Shown piece after piece: positions 15,887 through 25,012 of a stretch of 33,198 bases of DNA. Origin of the DNA: Paludibacteraceae bacterium. Its GTDB lineage: Bacteria; Bacteroidota; Bacteroidia; Bacteroidales; Paludibacteraceae. The notes under the pieces are model-generated. The model saw only the letters and a list, made by a program, of their open reading frames with translations, ran no database searches and was not told the origin of the DNA. Position numbers and translations under genes: made by a program. The stretch is from contig JAHDRA010000123.1 of NCBI GenBank assembly GCA_018433525.1, positions 1-33,198 of the forward strand, read 5' to 3'. Position 1 is the stretch's first letter; each line of letters begins with the position of its first letter.

Positions 15887-16559
15887 CAAATTTTTCTTTT
15901 TCTGTCGTTTTCAGTACCATTCCATCCTTCAGCTCAATTACCCTGTCGGTTTGCATGGCCAGTTCCATATCGTGTGTAACAATGACAATGGTCAATCCCA
16001 ATTTGTCGCGTAGTTGAAATAATAACTTGTGAAGTTCCGTTTTGTTTTTGGAGTCGAGGCTACCTGAAGGTTCATCGGCCAGAATCAGCAAGGGATCATT
16101 GATTAAAGCGCGGGCAACGGCAACGCGTTGTTTTTCGCCACCCGACAATTCGTTGGGCTTGTGTTGCATTCGATCTGCAAGCTGAAGTTCTTCCAAAATT
16201 TTTTTTGCTTTATTGGTGGTTTTTTTTACGTCTTTTCCGGCAATCAAAGCGGGAAACATTACATTTTCCAAAGCCGTGAATTCGGGAAGAAGTTGATGAA
16301 ACTGAAAAACAAAACCGATATTTCTATTACGAAAAGCCGATAGCTCCTTTTCTGATAATTTACTGAAAGTTACCCCGTTGATGGATACCACGCCGTCGTT
16401 TGGTTTGTCAATGGTTCCCAATATTTGCAACAGTGTGGTTTTTCCCGCACCACTTGGCCCGACTATTGCCACCACTTCGCCTTTGTCAACCGATAAATCT
16501 ACGCCTTTCAGCACTTCCAGGTTGCCAAAACTTTTGTGTATGTTGCTGGCTTCAATCAT
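15849..16559 (-). CDS. lolD: ABC transporter ATP-binding protein, LolD-like
   Basis: The ATPase of a lipoprotein-releasing (LolCDE-like) or MacB-type ABC system. From ATG 16559 the protein has 236 residues: Walker [10 protein letters not shown], signature [15 protein letters not shown], Walker [13 protein letters not shown], switch His in VTHD. An in-frame extension to 16637 exists, but ATG 16559 has an AGGA site a few bases upstream and gives the usual N-terminus [13 protein letters not shown]. It lies 81 nt behind the SNF transporter gene, probably in one transcript. The permease is not adjacent, as is common in Bacteroidota. The last 12 codons (tail [12 protein letters not shown]) are antisense to tRNA-Arg and are not part of the conserved domain. 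Confidence 0.9.
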   Translation of the reverse strand: MIEASNIHKSFGNLEVLKGVDLSVDKGEVVAIVGPSGAGKTTLLQILGTIDKPNDGVVSINGVTFSKLSEKELSAFRNRNIGFVFQFHQLLPEFTALENVMFPALIAGKDVKKTTNKAKKILEELQLADRMQHKPNELSGGEKQRVAVARALINDPLLILADEPSGSLDSKNKTELHKLLFQLRDKLGLTIVIVTHDMELAMQTDRVIELKDGMVLKTTEKEKFVVSPGIEPESKV

Positions 16560-16640
16560 TTTTTCCTGCGTTTTGATGCTCGCACGGTCATTTTCAAATG
16601 TATTCATTGTTATTTTTATTCGGAATAATGTCTCCATTTT

Positions 16641-18002
16641 TTAGAACCCCAACCATTTGGTCAATCCTAACTGATTCAGTAGAACGAGTAGAATGGCAAG
16701 TGGTGCAAGGTATCGGGTTATCAACAAAAAAATATTTAGAAAAGGTATCTTGTATTTTCCGTTGCTGCTGAGTTCGAGTAAAATTTTCTGCTTGTCGATT
16801 CTCCAGCCTACAAATAATGAAATGAAAATTCCTCCCACCGGCATGAGAATTTTGGAAGTAATACTGTCGAACAGAGCAAAGAAACCATATCCAAACAATG
16901 AAAAATCTTTCCATATCCCTAACGAAAAAGATGAAAGTATGCCCAATAATGCAATGCCTAAGGAAGAAACAATTGCAGCTTTCGCTCGTGATATATGTAA
17001 TTCTTCTGTTAGAAAAGCAACAATTACTTCCAGCAGCGAGATGGTGGAAGTTAAAGAGGCTAAAGCCAGTAAAACAAAGAACATAACTGCCCAGATGTAA
17101 CCTCCGTGCAACCGTGAAAAAATATTGGGCAGCGTTATAAATACCAGTTCGGGGCCTTGCGCTGGATTGATACCAAAAGAAAAAACTGCCGGGAAAATGG
17201 CAATGGAAGCAAGGACGGCTACTAGCATGTCGAAAATGGTAACTTGAAGCGCTGTAGAACTTAGGTTATTGTCTTTATTTATGTAAGAACCGTAAGTAAT
17301 CATACAACCCATTCCCAAACTCAAAGAAAAGAAAGCCTGTCCCATTGCACTTAAAATGACCTCAGAATTGATTTTTCCGAAATCGGCCTTAAAAAGAAAT
17401 TTCAATCCTTCTGTGCCGGTTGGTAAAGTAATGGAACGAATTCCCAAAATGATGATAATCAGAAACAGCAATGGCATCATCAATTTGGTGCTTTTTTCAA
17501 TTCCGTTTTTTACACCGGCAATGATAATAAAACACGTTAATGCAGTGAAAAGCAGCATCCATCCCACTGGGCGGTAAGTATTTGTACTGAAATCGGTAAA
17601 TACCTGATTAAGTTGGGCAGTGGATGCATTGGCAAATTTGTTGCTCAATGCCTGTACAATATACTCAAGAGTCCATCCCGAAACGACAACATAAAAACCC
17701 AAAATCAAAAAGGCCGAAATCACGCCCATAAGTCCCACCAGCCACCATTTGCTTTTTGGCGCCAATGTGCGAAACGAACCGGCAGCATTTGCCTGCGCCA
17801 TTCGGCCAATAGAAAACTCAGAAATCATAACCGGCAGTCCCAGAAAAACAACACAAAGAATGTACACCAACAGGAAAGCTCCACCTCCGGATTCTCCAAG
17901 CAGATAAGGAAAACGCAAAATGTTTCCCAATCCTACGGCAGAGCCTGTGGCAGCCGCTATGGCGCCAATTTTGCTAAAATTGATTCTCTCCTTTTTTGCC
18001 AT
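16641..18002 (-). CDS. Sodium-dependent transporter, neurotransmitter:sodium symporter (SNF) family
   Basis: An inner-membrane LeuT-fold symporter that couples sodium entry to uptake of an amino acid or related solute. From ATG 18002 it has 453 residues and about 11-12 membrane helices. The first unwound helix motif, ATGSAVGLGNILRFPYL, forms the sodium and substrate site in LeuT and is intact; SLGMGCMITYGSY (helix 6 region) is also typical. An ORF start at 18035 would fall inside the -7 box (18033-18040), so 18002 is chosen. It is transcribed divergently from the nucleotide pyrophosphatase gene and with lolD downstream. The substrate cannot be told from sequence. Confidence 0.93.
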   Translation of the reverse strand: MAKKERINFSKIGAIAAATGSAVGLGNILRFPYLLGESGGGAFLLVYILCVVFLGLPVMISEFSIGRMAQANAAGSFRTLAPKSKWWLVGLMGVISAFLILGFYVVVSGWTLEYIVQALSNKFANASTAQLNQVFTDFSTNTYRPVGWMLLFTALTCFIIIAGVKNGIEKSTKLMMPLLFLIIIILGIRSITLPTGTEGLKFLFKADFGKINSEVILSAMGQAFFSLSLGMGCMITYGSYINKDNNLSSTALQVTIFDMLVAVLASIAIFPAVFSFGINPAQGPELVFITLPNIFSRLHGGYIWAVMFFVLLALASLTSTISLLEVIVAFLTEELHISRAKAAIVSSLGIALLGILSSFSLGIWKDFSLFGYGFFALFDSITSKILMPVGGIFISLFVGWRIDKQKILLELSSNGKYKIPFLNIFLLITRYLAPLAILLVLLNQLGLTKWLGF

Positions 18003-18032
18003 ATTTTTCTTGTTTTCGATGCATATTTGTTG

Positions 18033-18063
18033 CAAAAGTAGAGAAAAAAAATAAAAATCGAAA
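18033..18063 (-). promoter_or_regulatory. Promoter of the SNF transporter-lolD transcript
   Basis: Minus strand: TTTCG (18059-18063), 18-nt spacer, perfect -7 box TACTTTTG (18033-18040). The start codon at 18002 follows about 30 nt later. Confidence 0.68.
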
Positions 18064-18082
18064 TGAATGGGAGAAAGCTGAC

Positions 18083-18115
18083 TTGATAATTATTTTTGTA
18101 AAATAGTTATCTTTG
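18083..18115 (+). promoter_or_regulatory. Promoter of the nucleotide pyrophosphatase gene
   Basis: TTG (18083-18085), 22-nt spacer, perfect -7 box TATCTTTG (18108-18115). Transcription should start near 18120, downstream of the ATG at 18117, which therefore cannot be the start codon. Confidence 0.65.
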
Positions 18116-18158
18116 CATGAGTTTGAAAATTCAAAAGAATATCAACATTTATTTTAAA

Positions 18159-18737
18159 GTGAAAAAATTAGTTTTTGCTACAAATAATCTTCATAAATTG
18201 CAAGAAGTTAGAGCAATTTTGGATGGGAAAGTACAAATACAAAGTTTATCGGAAATAGGTTGCTTGGACGAAATACCAGAAACCGCCGATACGCTTGAAG
18301 GTAATGCTTTGTTGAAAGCAAAATTTGTTTACGACAGATTTCAGTTGGATTGTTTTGCAGATGATACAGGCTTGGAAATTGAAGCATTGGGAGGCGAACC
18401 CGGCGTTTTTTCGGCAAGGTATGCAGGGTTGGAGCATGATTCTTACAAAAACCGAATGAAAGTACTGCGTTTGATGGAACAACAAACCAATCGCAAAGCT
18501 CAATTCAGAACTGTTATTGCCCTTGTTTTACAGGGGAAGGAATATCTTTTTGAAGGAAAAGTAGAAGGTGTAATTACTCGAGAACCGAGAGGTGAAGGTG
18601 GTTTTGGTTACGATTCCATATTTGTTCCCAATGGCTATGAACAGACTTTTGCCGAGTTGTCGGCAGAGCAAAAGAATCAAATTAGCCATCGAGCCCATGC
18701 CGTGAAAAAATTTGCCGACTTTATTGTTTCAAGGTGA
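18159..18737 (+). CDS. rdgB: RdgB/HAM1-type dITP/XTP pyrophosphatase
   Basis: Removes non-canonical purine nucleotides (XTP, dITP, ITP) from the pool by hydrolysis to monophosphate. With GTG 18159 as start the protein has 192 residues and the standard beginning [17 protein letters not shown]. Further motifs are [18 protein letters not shown] with the catalytic Asp pair (68-69), [18 protein letters not shown], and [10 protein letters not shown] at the end. The ATG at 18117 would add 14 residues but lies 1 nt after the -7 box, ahead of the expected transcription start. It is divergent from the SNF transporter gene. A short hairpin after the stop may terminate it. Confidence 0.94.
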   Translation: MKKLVFATNNLHKLQEVRAILDGKVQIQSLSEIGCLDEIPETADTLEGNALLKAKFVYDRFQLDCFADDTGLEIEALGGEPGVFSARYAGLEHDSYKNRMKVLRLMEQQTNRKAQFRTVIALVLQGKEYLFEGKVEGVITREPRGEGGFGYDSIFVPNGYEQTFAELSAEQKNQISHRAHAVKKFADFIVSR

Positions 18738-18742
18738 AAGTA

Positions 18743-18772
18743 AAACCAAAGTTTTTCGTTGGTTTCATTTTT
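18743..18772 (+). terminator. Possible terminator after rdgB
   Basis: AAACCAA (18743-18749) and TTGGTTT (18759-18765) form a 7-bp stem with a 9-nt loop, followed by CATTTTTC. It lies 6 nt beyond the stop codon. The stem is short and AT-rich. Confidence 0.5.
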
Positions 18773-18896
18773 CATCAATCATTGACAAAACAAAATAAAT
18801 CAGGAAGTTTTCAGTTTAATTTTATGGATTAATGTTTTACATTCAACAACTTTTTTGAGGATAAATAAATTTTTGAAAAATAAAGATTTCCAATAC

Positions 18897-18922
18897 AGCG
18901 TAATTTAGTAATTTAATACGCT
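18897..18922. promoter_or_regulatory. Inverted repeat upstream of porZ
   Basis: AGCGTA-N14-TACGCT lies 28 nt before the porZ start codon in the otherwise featureless 212-nt gap after rdgB. It could be an operator or a leader hairpin. No consensus -7 box was found in this gap. Confidence 0.3.
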
Positions 18923-18949
18923 ATTTCGTTAAAATCAAATATTTAACTT

Positions 18950-21292
18950 ATGAAAAATAAGATTTTTTACATTTCGGTCTTTTGTAGTTTTTTTGCTTGT
19001 TTCGTTCAGGCAGACAATATTGGCATGGGAAAATGGAGAATGCATTTGGCTTACAACAGTGTCGGTCAGATTGCGCAATCCGATAAAAAAATATATGCAG
19101 TAAGTGATGGAGCTTTATTTTCCGTAGATAAAATCGATGGCAGTATGGAATTTTACAGTAAAATCAGCGGATTGCACGATACTTCTGTCAGCCGAATCGA
19201 ATATGATCAAAATACTCGACAACTGCTTGTAATTTATGCCAATGGAAATATAGATTTTATTAATGAAGGCGGCGTTATTAATCTTCCCGATTTATATAAT
19301 AAGCAAATGACTTTCAGCAAAGACGTTCAGCATATTACTTTTTTCGGAAATCGGGCTTATTTGTCCTGTCATTTTGGTATTGTAGCATTGAATATGGTGA
19401 AAAAAGAAATTGCCGAAACCTATTTTATCGGTGCCGATGCAGCAGCTGTGGATGTGCTTTGTACGGCAGTTCACGGGCAGACTATTTATGCGCTTTCCAA
19501 AAGTGCGGTTTATAAGGCAGATGTTACCAATCCGTATTTGGTTAATTATGAAGTTTGGTCGACTGTTGCAAATTTGCCGGGAAGTGGTAACTTTCAATCT
19601 GTGGTATCTTTTGCCAATCAGCTTTTTTTGCTTCGTAACGGAAAGATTTATCAAATGAATGCGGCGGGACAATGGTCTCCTTTTCTTTCACAGGTTACAG
19701 CATCAAATTTGCTGGTTTCTGATGGAAGTCTGTTTATTTTGAGTACCAATAATAATATTTATTTGCTTGACAACCAGTTGGTTTCAAAAACTATTTCTGG
19801 ACTTGGTGCGGTTGCGGACGCAGAATACGACAGTGAAAACAATACCTGTTGGTTTGCGGCCAATGGAAATGGAATTATTTCCTATCGTCAGGAAGGGTCG
19901 CTGTTGCCGGTTGTATCTACTTATAAGCCTTCCGGCCCGGCCGTGAATATACCCTGGCAAATGCGATTTTCCGGACAGAAATTGTTTGTAGTGCCGGGTG
20001 GAAGATCTTCGGCTCAATATAATCAGCAGGGTTACGTCATGATGTTTGAAAATGGTGTTTGGACAAATATTGACGGAAAAACCATTGAAACCCAAACAGG
20101 AAAAAGGGTGTTGGATTTTATGGACATTGCGGTTGATCCGAATGATCCTACTCATTTTTTGGTTCCTTCTTATGGCACGGGTATTTATGAATTTAAAAAT
20201 AATCAGTTCAGTAAATGGTATAATTTCACTAACAGCCTCATCGAAACTATTTTTCCGAATGATCCGAATGGTTCTTATCTTTACATGCGAATGGATGGAG
20301 GTGTTTTTGATTCGGAAGGGAATGTGTGGTTTACCAATACCAGAGCTTCATACGGTATTAAAATTTTGAAACCCGACGGACAGTGGACGCAGCTTGCCTA
20401 TGCTGGAATTACTTCACGTCCTACCTTAGGTCAAATTTTGATTCCTTCATTGAACCCGAATCAGAAATGGATTTTGTCCGTTCGTTCCGAACCCGGGATC
20501 TGTGTAATTGATGATAATGGTACCATTGATGATCAAAGAGATGATAAATCGGTATTTTTCCCCTATTTCCGAAATACGGATGAAGCTGCAAGTAATATTG
20601 CACCGACACTTTACAATTGTATGGTGGAGGATAAAAATCATGTGATTTGGGTAGGAACAGATATGGGGCCCTTGCTGTTTTATAATCCTTCCAATGCTTT
20701 TGATGCCGATTTTACCTGTTCGCGCGTTAAGATTCCGAGAAATGATGGCACCAACTTGGCAGATTATTTGCTGGCCGACGAAACTATTCAGGCTATTGCT
20801 GTAGATGGTGCCAACCGAAAATGGATCGGCACAAAATCATCCGGCGTATATTTAATGTCGGAGAACGGACAGGAAACCCTTCAACATTTTACAGTTTCCA
20901 ACAGTCCGTTGCTTTCCAACAATATTATGTCTATTGCCATAAATCCTGTAAGTGGGGAGGTCTATTTTGGAACAGGGAAAGGAATCGTTTCTTATCAAAG
21001 CGATGCAGCGGAAGCCGGAAGCAGTTTTGGCGATGTACATGCCTATCCCAATCCGGTAAGAGAAACTTACAATGGAGTCATCACCATCACGGGATTAATG
21101 GAGAATACCCATATAAAAATTACCGATTTGAATGGGAATCTGGTTTACGAAACGACCTCCAACGGTAGTTTGGCTACATGGAACGGAAAAAATCTTCATG
21201 GACAGAAAGTCAGTACAGGGATTTACTTGGTGATTGGGGCCAGTAAAGATGGTACCCAAAGTACCATTACAAAAATATTGGTTATCAATTGA
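18950..21292 (+). CDS. porZ: PorZ-like type IX secretion attachment-complex protein with sorting domain
   Basis: A 780-residue secreted or cell-surface protein. A signal peptide (1-21, likely cut after FVQA) is followed by a GKWRMHLAY segment and repeated blade-like strands typical of the two-propeller PorZ family (for example YAVSDGALFSVDK, FFGNRAYLSCHFG). It ends in a type A T9SS C-terminal domain (about 695-780: YPNPVRETYNG, ITDLNGNLVYE, GIYLVIG, KILVIN). The known Porphyromonas PorZ is of very similar size; it is part of the PorU/PorV/PorQ attachment complex and delivers anionic LPS to the PorU sortase. The assignment rests on domain layout and length, so another propeller protein with a sorting domain is possible. 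It is followed 8 nt later by an acyltransferase and a long run of glycan genes. Confidence 0.85.
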   Translation: MKNKIFYISVFCSFFACFVQADNIGMGKWRMHLAYNSVGQIAQSDKKIYAVSDGALFSVDKIDGSMEFYSKISGLHDTSVSRIEYDQNTRQLLVIYANGNIDFINEGGVINLPDLYNKQMTFSKDVQHITFFGNRAYLSCHFGIVALNMVKKEIAETYFIGADAAAVDVLCTAVHGQTIYALSKSAVYKADVTNPYLVNYEVWSTVANLPGSGNFQSVVSFANQLFLLRNGKIYQMNAAGQWSPFLSQVTASNLLVSDGSLFILSTNNNIYLLDNQLVSKTISGLGAVADAEYDSENNTCWFAANGNGIISYRQEGSLLPVVSTYKPSGPAVNIPWQMRFSGQKLFVVPGGRSSAQYNQQGYVMMFENGVWTNIDGKTIETQTGKRVLDFMDIAVDPNDPTHFLVPSYGTGIYEFKNNQFSKWYNFTNSLIETIFPNDPNGSYLYMRMDGGVFDSEGNVWFTNTRASYGIKILKPDGQWTQLAYAGITSRPTLGQILIPSLNPNQKWILSVRSEPGICVIDDNGTIDDQRDDKSVFFPYFRNTDEAASNIAPTLYNCMVEDKNHVIWVGTDMGPLLFYNPSNAFDADFTCSRVKIPRNDGTNLADYLLADETIQAIAVDGANRKWIGTKSSGVYLMSENGQETLQHFTVSNSPLLSNNIMSIAINPVSGEVYFGTGKGIVSYQSDAAEAGSSFGDVHAYPNPVRETYNGVITITGLMENTHIKITDLNGNLVYETTSNGSLATWNGKNLHGQKVSTGIYLVIGASKDGTQSTITKILVIN

Positions 21293-21300
21293 ATTTTTTC

Positions 21301-22320
21301 ATGAAAGGAAGGGTTAAGTGGGTAGATATCGCTAAAGGAATAGCTGTTTCTTTGGTCGTTTATGGACATTTTGGAACTTCTGAAGCAGCAAAAAGTGTAA
21401 TATATGCTTTTCATATACCACTTTTCTTTTTCTTGTCCGGTTTATTTTTTAGTTTTGATAAATTTCCAAGTTATAAATTATTTCTTAAAAAGCGTTCGGT
21501 TCAACTGCTAATTCCTTATCTCTTTTTCAATTTTATAACTTATTTATTGTGGCTTTTCATTGGGAGAAAATTTGGAAGTGATATTTCGTCGAATATTCAT
21601 CCTTTGAAACCAATTCTTGGAATATTATATGGAAATGCTTCCAATTTACCGCATAATGTTCCTTTGTGGTTTTTGACCTGTTTGTTTTCGGTAGAAAATT
21701 TGTATTTTTTTATCTTCAGAAAAACAAGTAAACAACAGCATTTTTTTTTATTGCTGATTATAGTTGCAATTGCTTTTATCAATTACAAACTCAATCATGT
21801 CTTTCGATTACCTTGGGGAATTGATATTGCGCTGAGTATGTTGTTGTTTTATGGTTTGGGAGTTAACCTGAAATCTGAGTTTTTGGAGAAAAACAGGAAT
21901 AAAGCTTCATTATCGGGACTTTTGATAATTTCATTTTTTGTGGTGTTAATAATTGCTCGACTAAACGGAAAAATTGAAGTATCGGATAATTATTTTGGAA
22001 ACTATATATATTTTGTGCTTGGAGCATTGGCAGGAATAATTTTTATTGTTTCTTTGTCGATGCTTATAGCTCAAGTTAAACTAAAATATTCATTACTAAG
22101 TTTTCTGGGCCGAAATTCCTTGATTATTTTCGGTTTGCATTTATATGCAGGAAGTTTTGTCAAAACAATTTCGGCCTTTGTTTTTCATTTACCTTTATCA
22201 ATTTACGAAACACCTACCGTCTCTTTATTATTAACTATTTTCAGTATTGTGGTATTACTTCCTGTTGTTTTTTTTATTAATAAATATTTGCCATTTGTTG
22301 TGGGTAAATCAAGGAAATAA
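21301..22320 (+). CDS. Membrane acyltransferase, family 3
   Basis: An integral-membrane O-acyltransferase (339 residues, about ten hydrophobic helices). Proteins of this type transfer acetyl, succinyl or other acyl groups to sugars of LPS, O-antigen or exopolysaccharide. The N-terminal signature RVKWVDIAKGIAVSLVVYGHF contains the conserved His, and FHIPLFFFLSGLFF follows. A TTG at 21289 could extend it by four codons into the porZ stop, but ATG 21301 is the natural start. It begins 8 nt after porZ, and its stop overlaps the next start by one base (TAATG), so it belongs to the same transcript. Acyl donor and acceptor are unknown. Confidence 0.9.
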   Translation: MKGRVKWVDIAKGIAVSLVVYGHFGTSEAAKSVIYAFHIPLFFFLSGLFFSFDKFPSYKLFLKKRSVQLLIPYLFFNFITYLLWLFIGRKFGSDISSNIHPLKPILGILYGNASNLPHNVPLWFLTCLFSVENLYFFIFRKTSKQQHFFLLLIIVAIAFINYKLNHVFRLPWGIDIALSMLLFYGLGVNLKSEFLEKNRNKASLSGLLIISFFVVLIIARLNGKIEVSDNYFGNYIYFVLGALAGIIFIVSLSMLIAQVKLKYSLLSFLGRNSLIIFGLHLYAGSFVKTISAFVFHLPLSIYETPTVSLLLTIFSIVVLLPVVFFINKYLPFVVGKSRK

Positions 22321-23855
22321 TGAAATCGGTTATAAAATCTTCTCTTCCTTTTTTCTTGTTTGTTTTGTCGTGCACTGTATGGGCTGGCATTTTTTTTATT
22401 TTGCCCTATTTTCTCGACAACCCATCGAAAGGTTGGGAAGGCCGGTTCATAACTTTTTTTCATTGGGGGTTGGAATGTTTTGCCACTTTTTTGCTGATTT
22501 ATGCATTAGCTGTAAATAAATTTGTTTTTGCCGTATTTTTCCCATTATTTTCATTGTTGGGATCCATTCTTTCTTTTTACCGTTATGCTTTCAAGGCTGT
22601 TCTTACGCCCATGCTCATTGATGCTTCGCTGCATAACGATTTGAGAACAACGCTTGATGTTGTATCTATTCCGTTAGTAATTTTTGTAATTATATCTGTA
22701 TCTATTTCGATTTTAGCTGTCGTATATCGATTTAAAAAGATAAAAGTGACCAAGCCTCTGATTCATTTTGCTGTCAGTGTTTTGTTGTTGTGTATCCTGC
22801 TAACTGCAAATGGTCGGGTAACAAACAGTTTAATGCAGCGTTTCCCATTTAATGTTTACTATAACTTCTCTGAATACAAAAAATTACGTCAGACGCTCGT
22901 CGCCGAAAGAATTGACCCCGATCCTGCATTAAAAGCAACCTGTAGTGATTCAATGAAAGTAGTCATTGTGATTGGAGAAGCATTGCGGGCTGATCATTTG
23001 TCCCTGAATGGTTACCATCGTCTCACCAATCCGCGATTGTCGAAAAGAGAAAACATTTTTTCGTTTTCCAATATCTACTCGGAATTTACCAATACCAACA
23101 TGAGTTTACCCCAAATTCTTACTCGTGCCGACAGTATTTATCCCGAGCGGGCTTTTCAAGAAAAATCATTCATCAGTTTGTTTAAAAAATGTGGCTATTA
23201 TACTTCATGGATTTCCAATCAAGACCCTGCCGAAACATACGTATCGTTTATCAATGAATGTGATACTGTTCTTTATGGCCATCCCGAAAAATCGGTTTAC
23301 AACTATAATGAATGGCTGGATGAAGATTTGTTTCCATTGGTAAAAGAAATAAAAAAGAAAGATTTTCCATGCAACTTGTTTGTTTTACATACGATAGGAA
23401 GTCATTGGTATTACAACAATCATTTTTCATCTTCTTTTAAGGTGTTTACCCCGGTAACTTCGAGTAGGATTCTTTCCCAATGTTCCTCAGAAGAATTGAT
23501 CAATTCGTATGACAATACAGTGGTTTATACCGATTTCTTTCTCGACAGTCTGATCAGCATTTTTGAAAATGAAAATGCTGTTGTGATTTATTTGTCGGAT
23601 CATGGAGAGTCGCTGGGAGAAAATGGAACATGGCTTCATGCCGGCGATAGTGAACCTTCTCATCGTCCGGCCTGTATTGTTTGGTGTTCCGAAAAATTTG
23701 AGAAAAAATATCCCGATAAAGTGGAAGCGTTAAGAAGGAACAAAAACAAATATTATCGCAGTAATTTTGTTTTTCACAGTGCTTTGGATGCAGCGAATAT
23801 TCAAAGTAAAGTGATGGATAAAAAGCTTAGTATTTTCAATTTGCCGGCTCAATAA
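22320..23855 (+). CDS. Phosphoethanolamine transferase, EptA-like (sulfatase fold)
   Basis: A 511-residue inner-membrane protein: five or so N-terminal helices (about 10-165) and a periplasmic alkaline-phosphatase-fold domain. The domain shows the metal-site VIVIGEALRADHLSLNGY (Glu220), the probable nucleophile Thr259 in FTNTNMSLP, YLSDHGESLGENG, and a late His motif (WLHAG, PSHRP). This matches EptA/CptA-type enzymes that put phosphoethanolamine from phosphatidylethanolamine onto lipid A, core or other glycans. The nucleophile is Thr, so it does not need the sulfatase-maturase at 31478. It is start-stop coupled with both neighbours. The target group is not predictable; the membrane part differs from classical EptA, so the donor could also differ. 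Confidence 0.88.
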   Translation: MKSVIKSSLPFFLFVLSCTVWAGIFFILPYFLDNPSKGWEGRFITFFHWGLECFATFLLIYALAVNKFVFAVFFPLFSLLGSILSFYRYAFKAVLTPMLIDASLHNDLRTTLDVVSIPLVIFVIISVSISILAVVYRFKKIKVTKPLIHFAVSVLLLCILLTANGRVTNSLMQRFPFNVYYNFSEYKKLRQTLVAERIDPDPALKATCSDSMKVVIVIGEALRADHLSLNGYHRLTNPRLSKRENIFSFSNIYSEFTNTNMSLPQILTRADSIYPERAFQEKSFISLFKKCGYYTSWISNQDPAETYVSFINECDTVLYGHPEKSVYNYNEWLDEDLFPLVKEIKKKDFPCNLFVLHTIGSHWYYNNHFSSSFKVFTPVTSSRILSQCSSEELINSYDNTVVYTDFFLDSLISIFENENAVVIYLSDHGESLGENGTWLHAGDSEPSHRPACIVWCSEKFEKKYPDKVEALRRNKNKYYRSNFVFHSALDAANIQSKVMDKKLSIFNLPAQ

Positions 23856-25012
23856 TGGAAAAGGAATTAATTCATAAACAATCATCGTTGTCTTTCTTTT
23901 TGCTGAACAAATATTTTTGGGCAGCATGTGTTGTGCTGGGGTTAATTGTGAAGGCGTATTTCTTACCCGTAAAAACCGGCGATTACGTGGTGTATCTCAA
24001 ACCCTGGATTGATTTCATAAAAACTCATGGCTATTTTTCAGCTTTAAAATATGATTTTTCCAATTATACGCCGGCTTATCTTTATTTTCTGACGCTTGTT
24101 GCCAAAATCCCAATTGAACCTGTTTTTGCCATTAAAATTTTTTCCATAGCTTTTGAATTTCTGGCTGCTTATTTTTTGGGAAAAATTGTTTGTTTGAAAT
24201 ATCACAATTCTCTAATTATCTTGATTTCATTGGCTGTTATCCCCTGGTTACCAACCGTGATGCTCAACAGCAGTTATTTGTCTCAATGTGATGCCATTTA
24301 TGCTTCTTTTGTGATGGGCAGCATCTTTTATGCTTTAAAGAAGCGACCATTTTTATCGGTGCTTTTTCTGGGAATAGCTTTTGCATTTAAAATGCAGGCT
24401 GTTTTTGTATTGCCTTTCTTCTTTGTTTTTCTTTTGAGAAAAGAAATTAAATGGTATTATTTTTTTATTGTTCCTGCCGTTTATTTGGTAAGCATTTTAC
24501 CGGCATGGTTCAATGGCCGAAGTTTTGTCGAATTAATTTCTCTGTATTTTTCTCAAGCCGATTACTATCGGTTGTTGACCATGAATTTTCCTAATATTTA
24601 TATCTGGTTTTCAGGAGCAGATTTTGATACTTTTTCATTAGCCGGCATATTATTTACCGTTTTACTGACTTTGGTGGCAGGCTTTTGGCTGCGCACTCCA
24701 AAAATAACTTTCACCCTCGAAACATGGATAAAATTTCTATTTCTAAGTTTCATTGTGGTTCCGTTTGTTTTGCCCGGTATGCACGAGCGCTACATGTATC
24801 TGGGAGATATTTTCGGGTTGGCGTATTTGATGTTTTTCCCCAAAAAATGGTACTTGCCGTTCGGAATTTTATTGGTTTCCACTTATTCGTATATCCGATG
24901 TTCGCGCTTTAGTGAAGTTTTACCCATGCAACCGGCTTTTTTCTTATATTTGTTGGTGATTTTACTGACTTTTTACGACTTTGTTGAAAGTTTAAAATTT
25001 TCCCGAAAATGA
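23855..25012 (+). CDS. GT-C membrane glycosyltransferase (GT87/mannosyltransferase-like)
   Basis: A 385-residue multi-pass protein (about nine or ten helices). After the first helix it has an acidic loop (KTGDYVVYLKPW, about residues 40-50) where GT-C enzymes hold the catalytic Asp. PAYLYFLTL, a helix with SQCDAIYASF, and a late loop PGMHERYMYLGD follow; HERY is typical of GT87-like polyprenyl-phosphate-sugar-dependent mannosyltransferases. The likely role is adding a sugar from a lipid-phosphate donor to a glycan on the periplasmic side. Coupled to its neighbours: TAATG with the preceding gene and ATGA overlap with the following gene. The sugar is not known. Confidence 0.82.
   Translation: MEKELIHKQSSLSFFLLNKYFWAACVVLGLIVKAYFLPVKTGDYVVYLKPWIDFIKTHGYFSALKYDFSNYTPAYLYFLTLVAKIPIEPVFAIKIFSIAFEFLAAYFLGKIVCLKYHNSLIILISLAVIPWLPTVMLNSSYLSQCDAIYASFVMGSIFYALKKRPFLSVLFLGIAFAFKMQAVFVLPFFFVFLLRKEIKWYYFFIVPAVYLVSILPAWFNGRSFVELISLYFSQADYYRLLTMNFPNIYIWFSGADFDTFSLAGILFTVLLTLVAGFWLRTPKITFTLETWIKFLFLSFIVVPFVLPGMHERYMYLGDIFGLAYLMFFPKKWYLPFGILLVSTYSYIRCSRFSEVLPMQPAFFLYLLVILLTFYDFVESLKFSRK

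Noticed and set aside
22320..23855. Type I sulfatase as client of the maturase
   Set aside because: The active site has Thr (NTNMSLP) and N-terminal membrane helices, as in phosphoethanolamine transferases, and no CxPxR/SxPxR motif.
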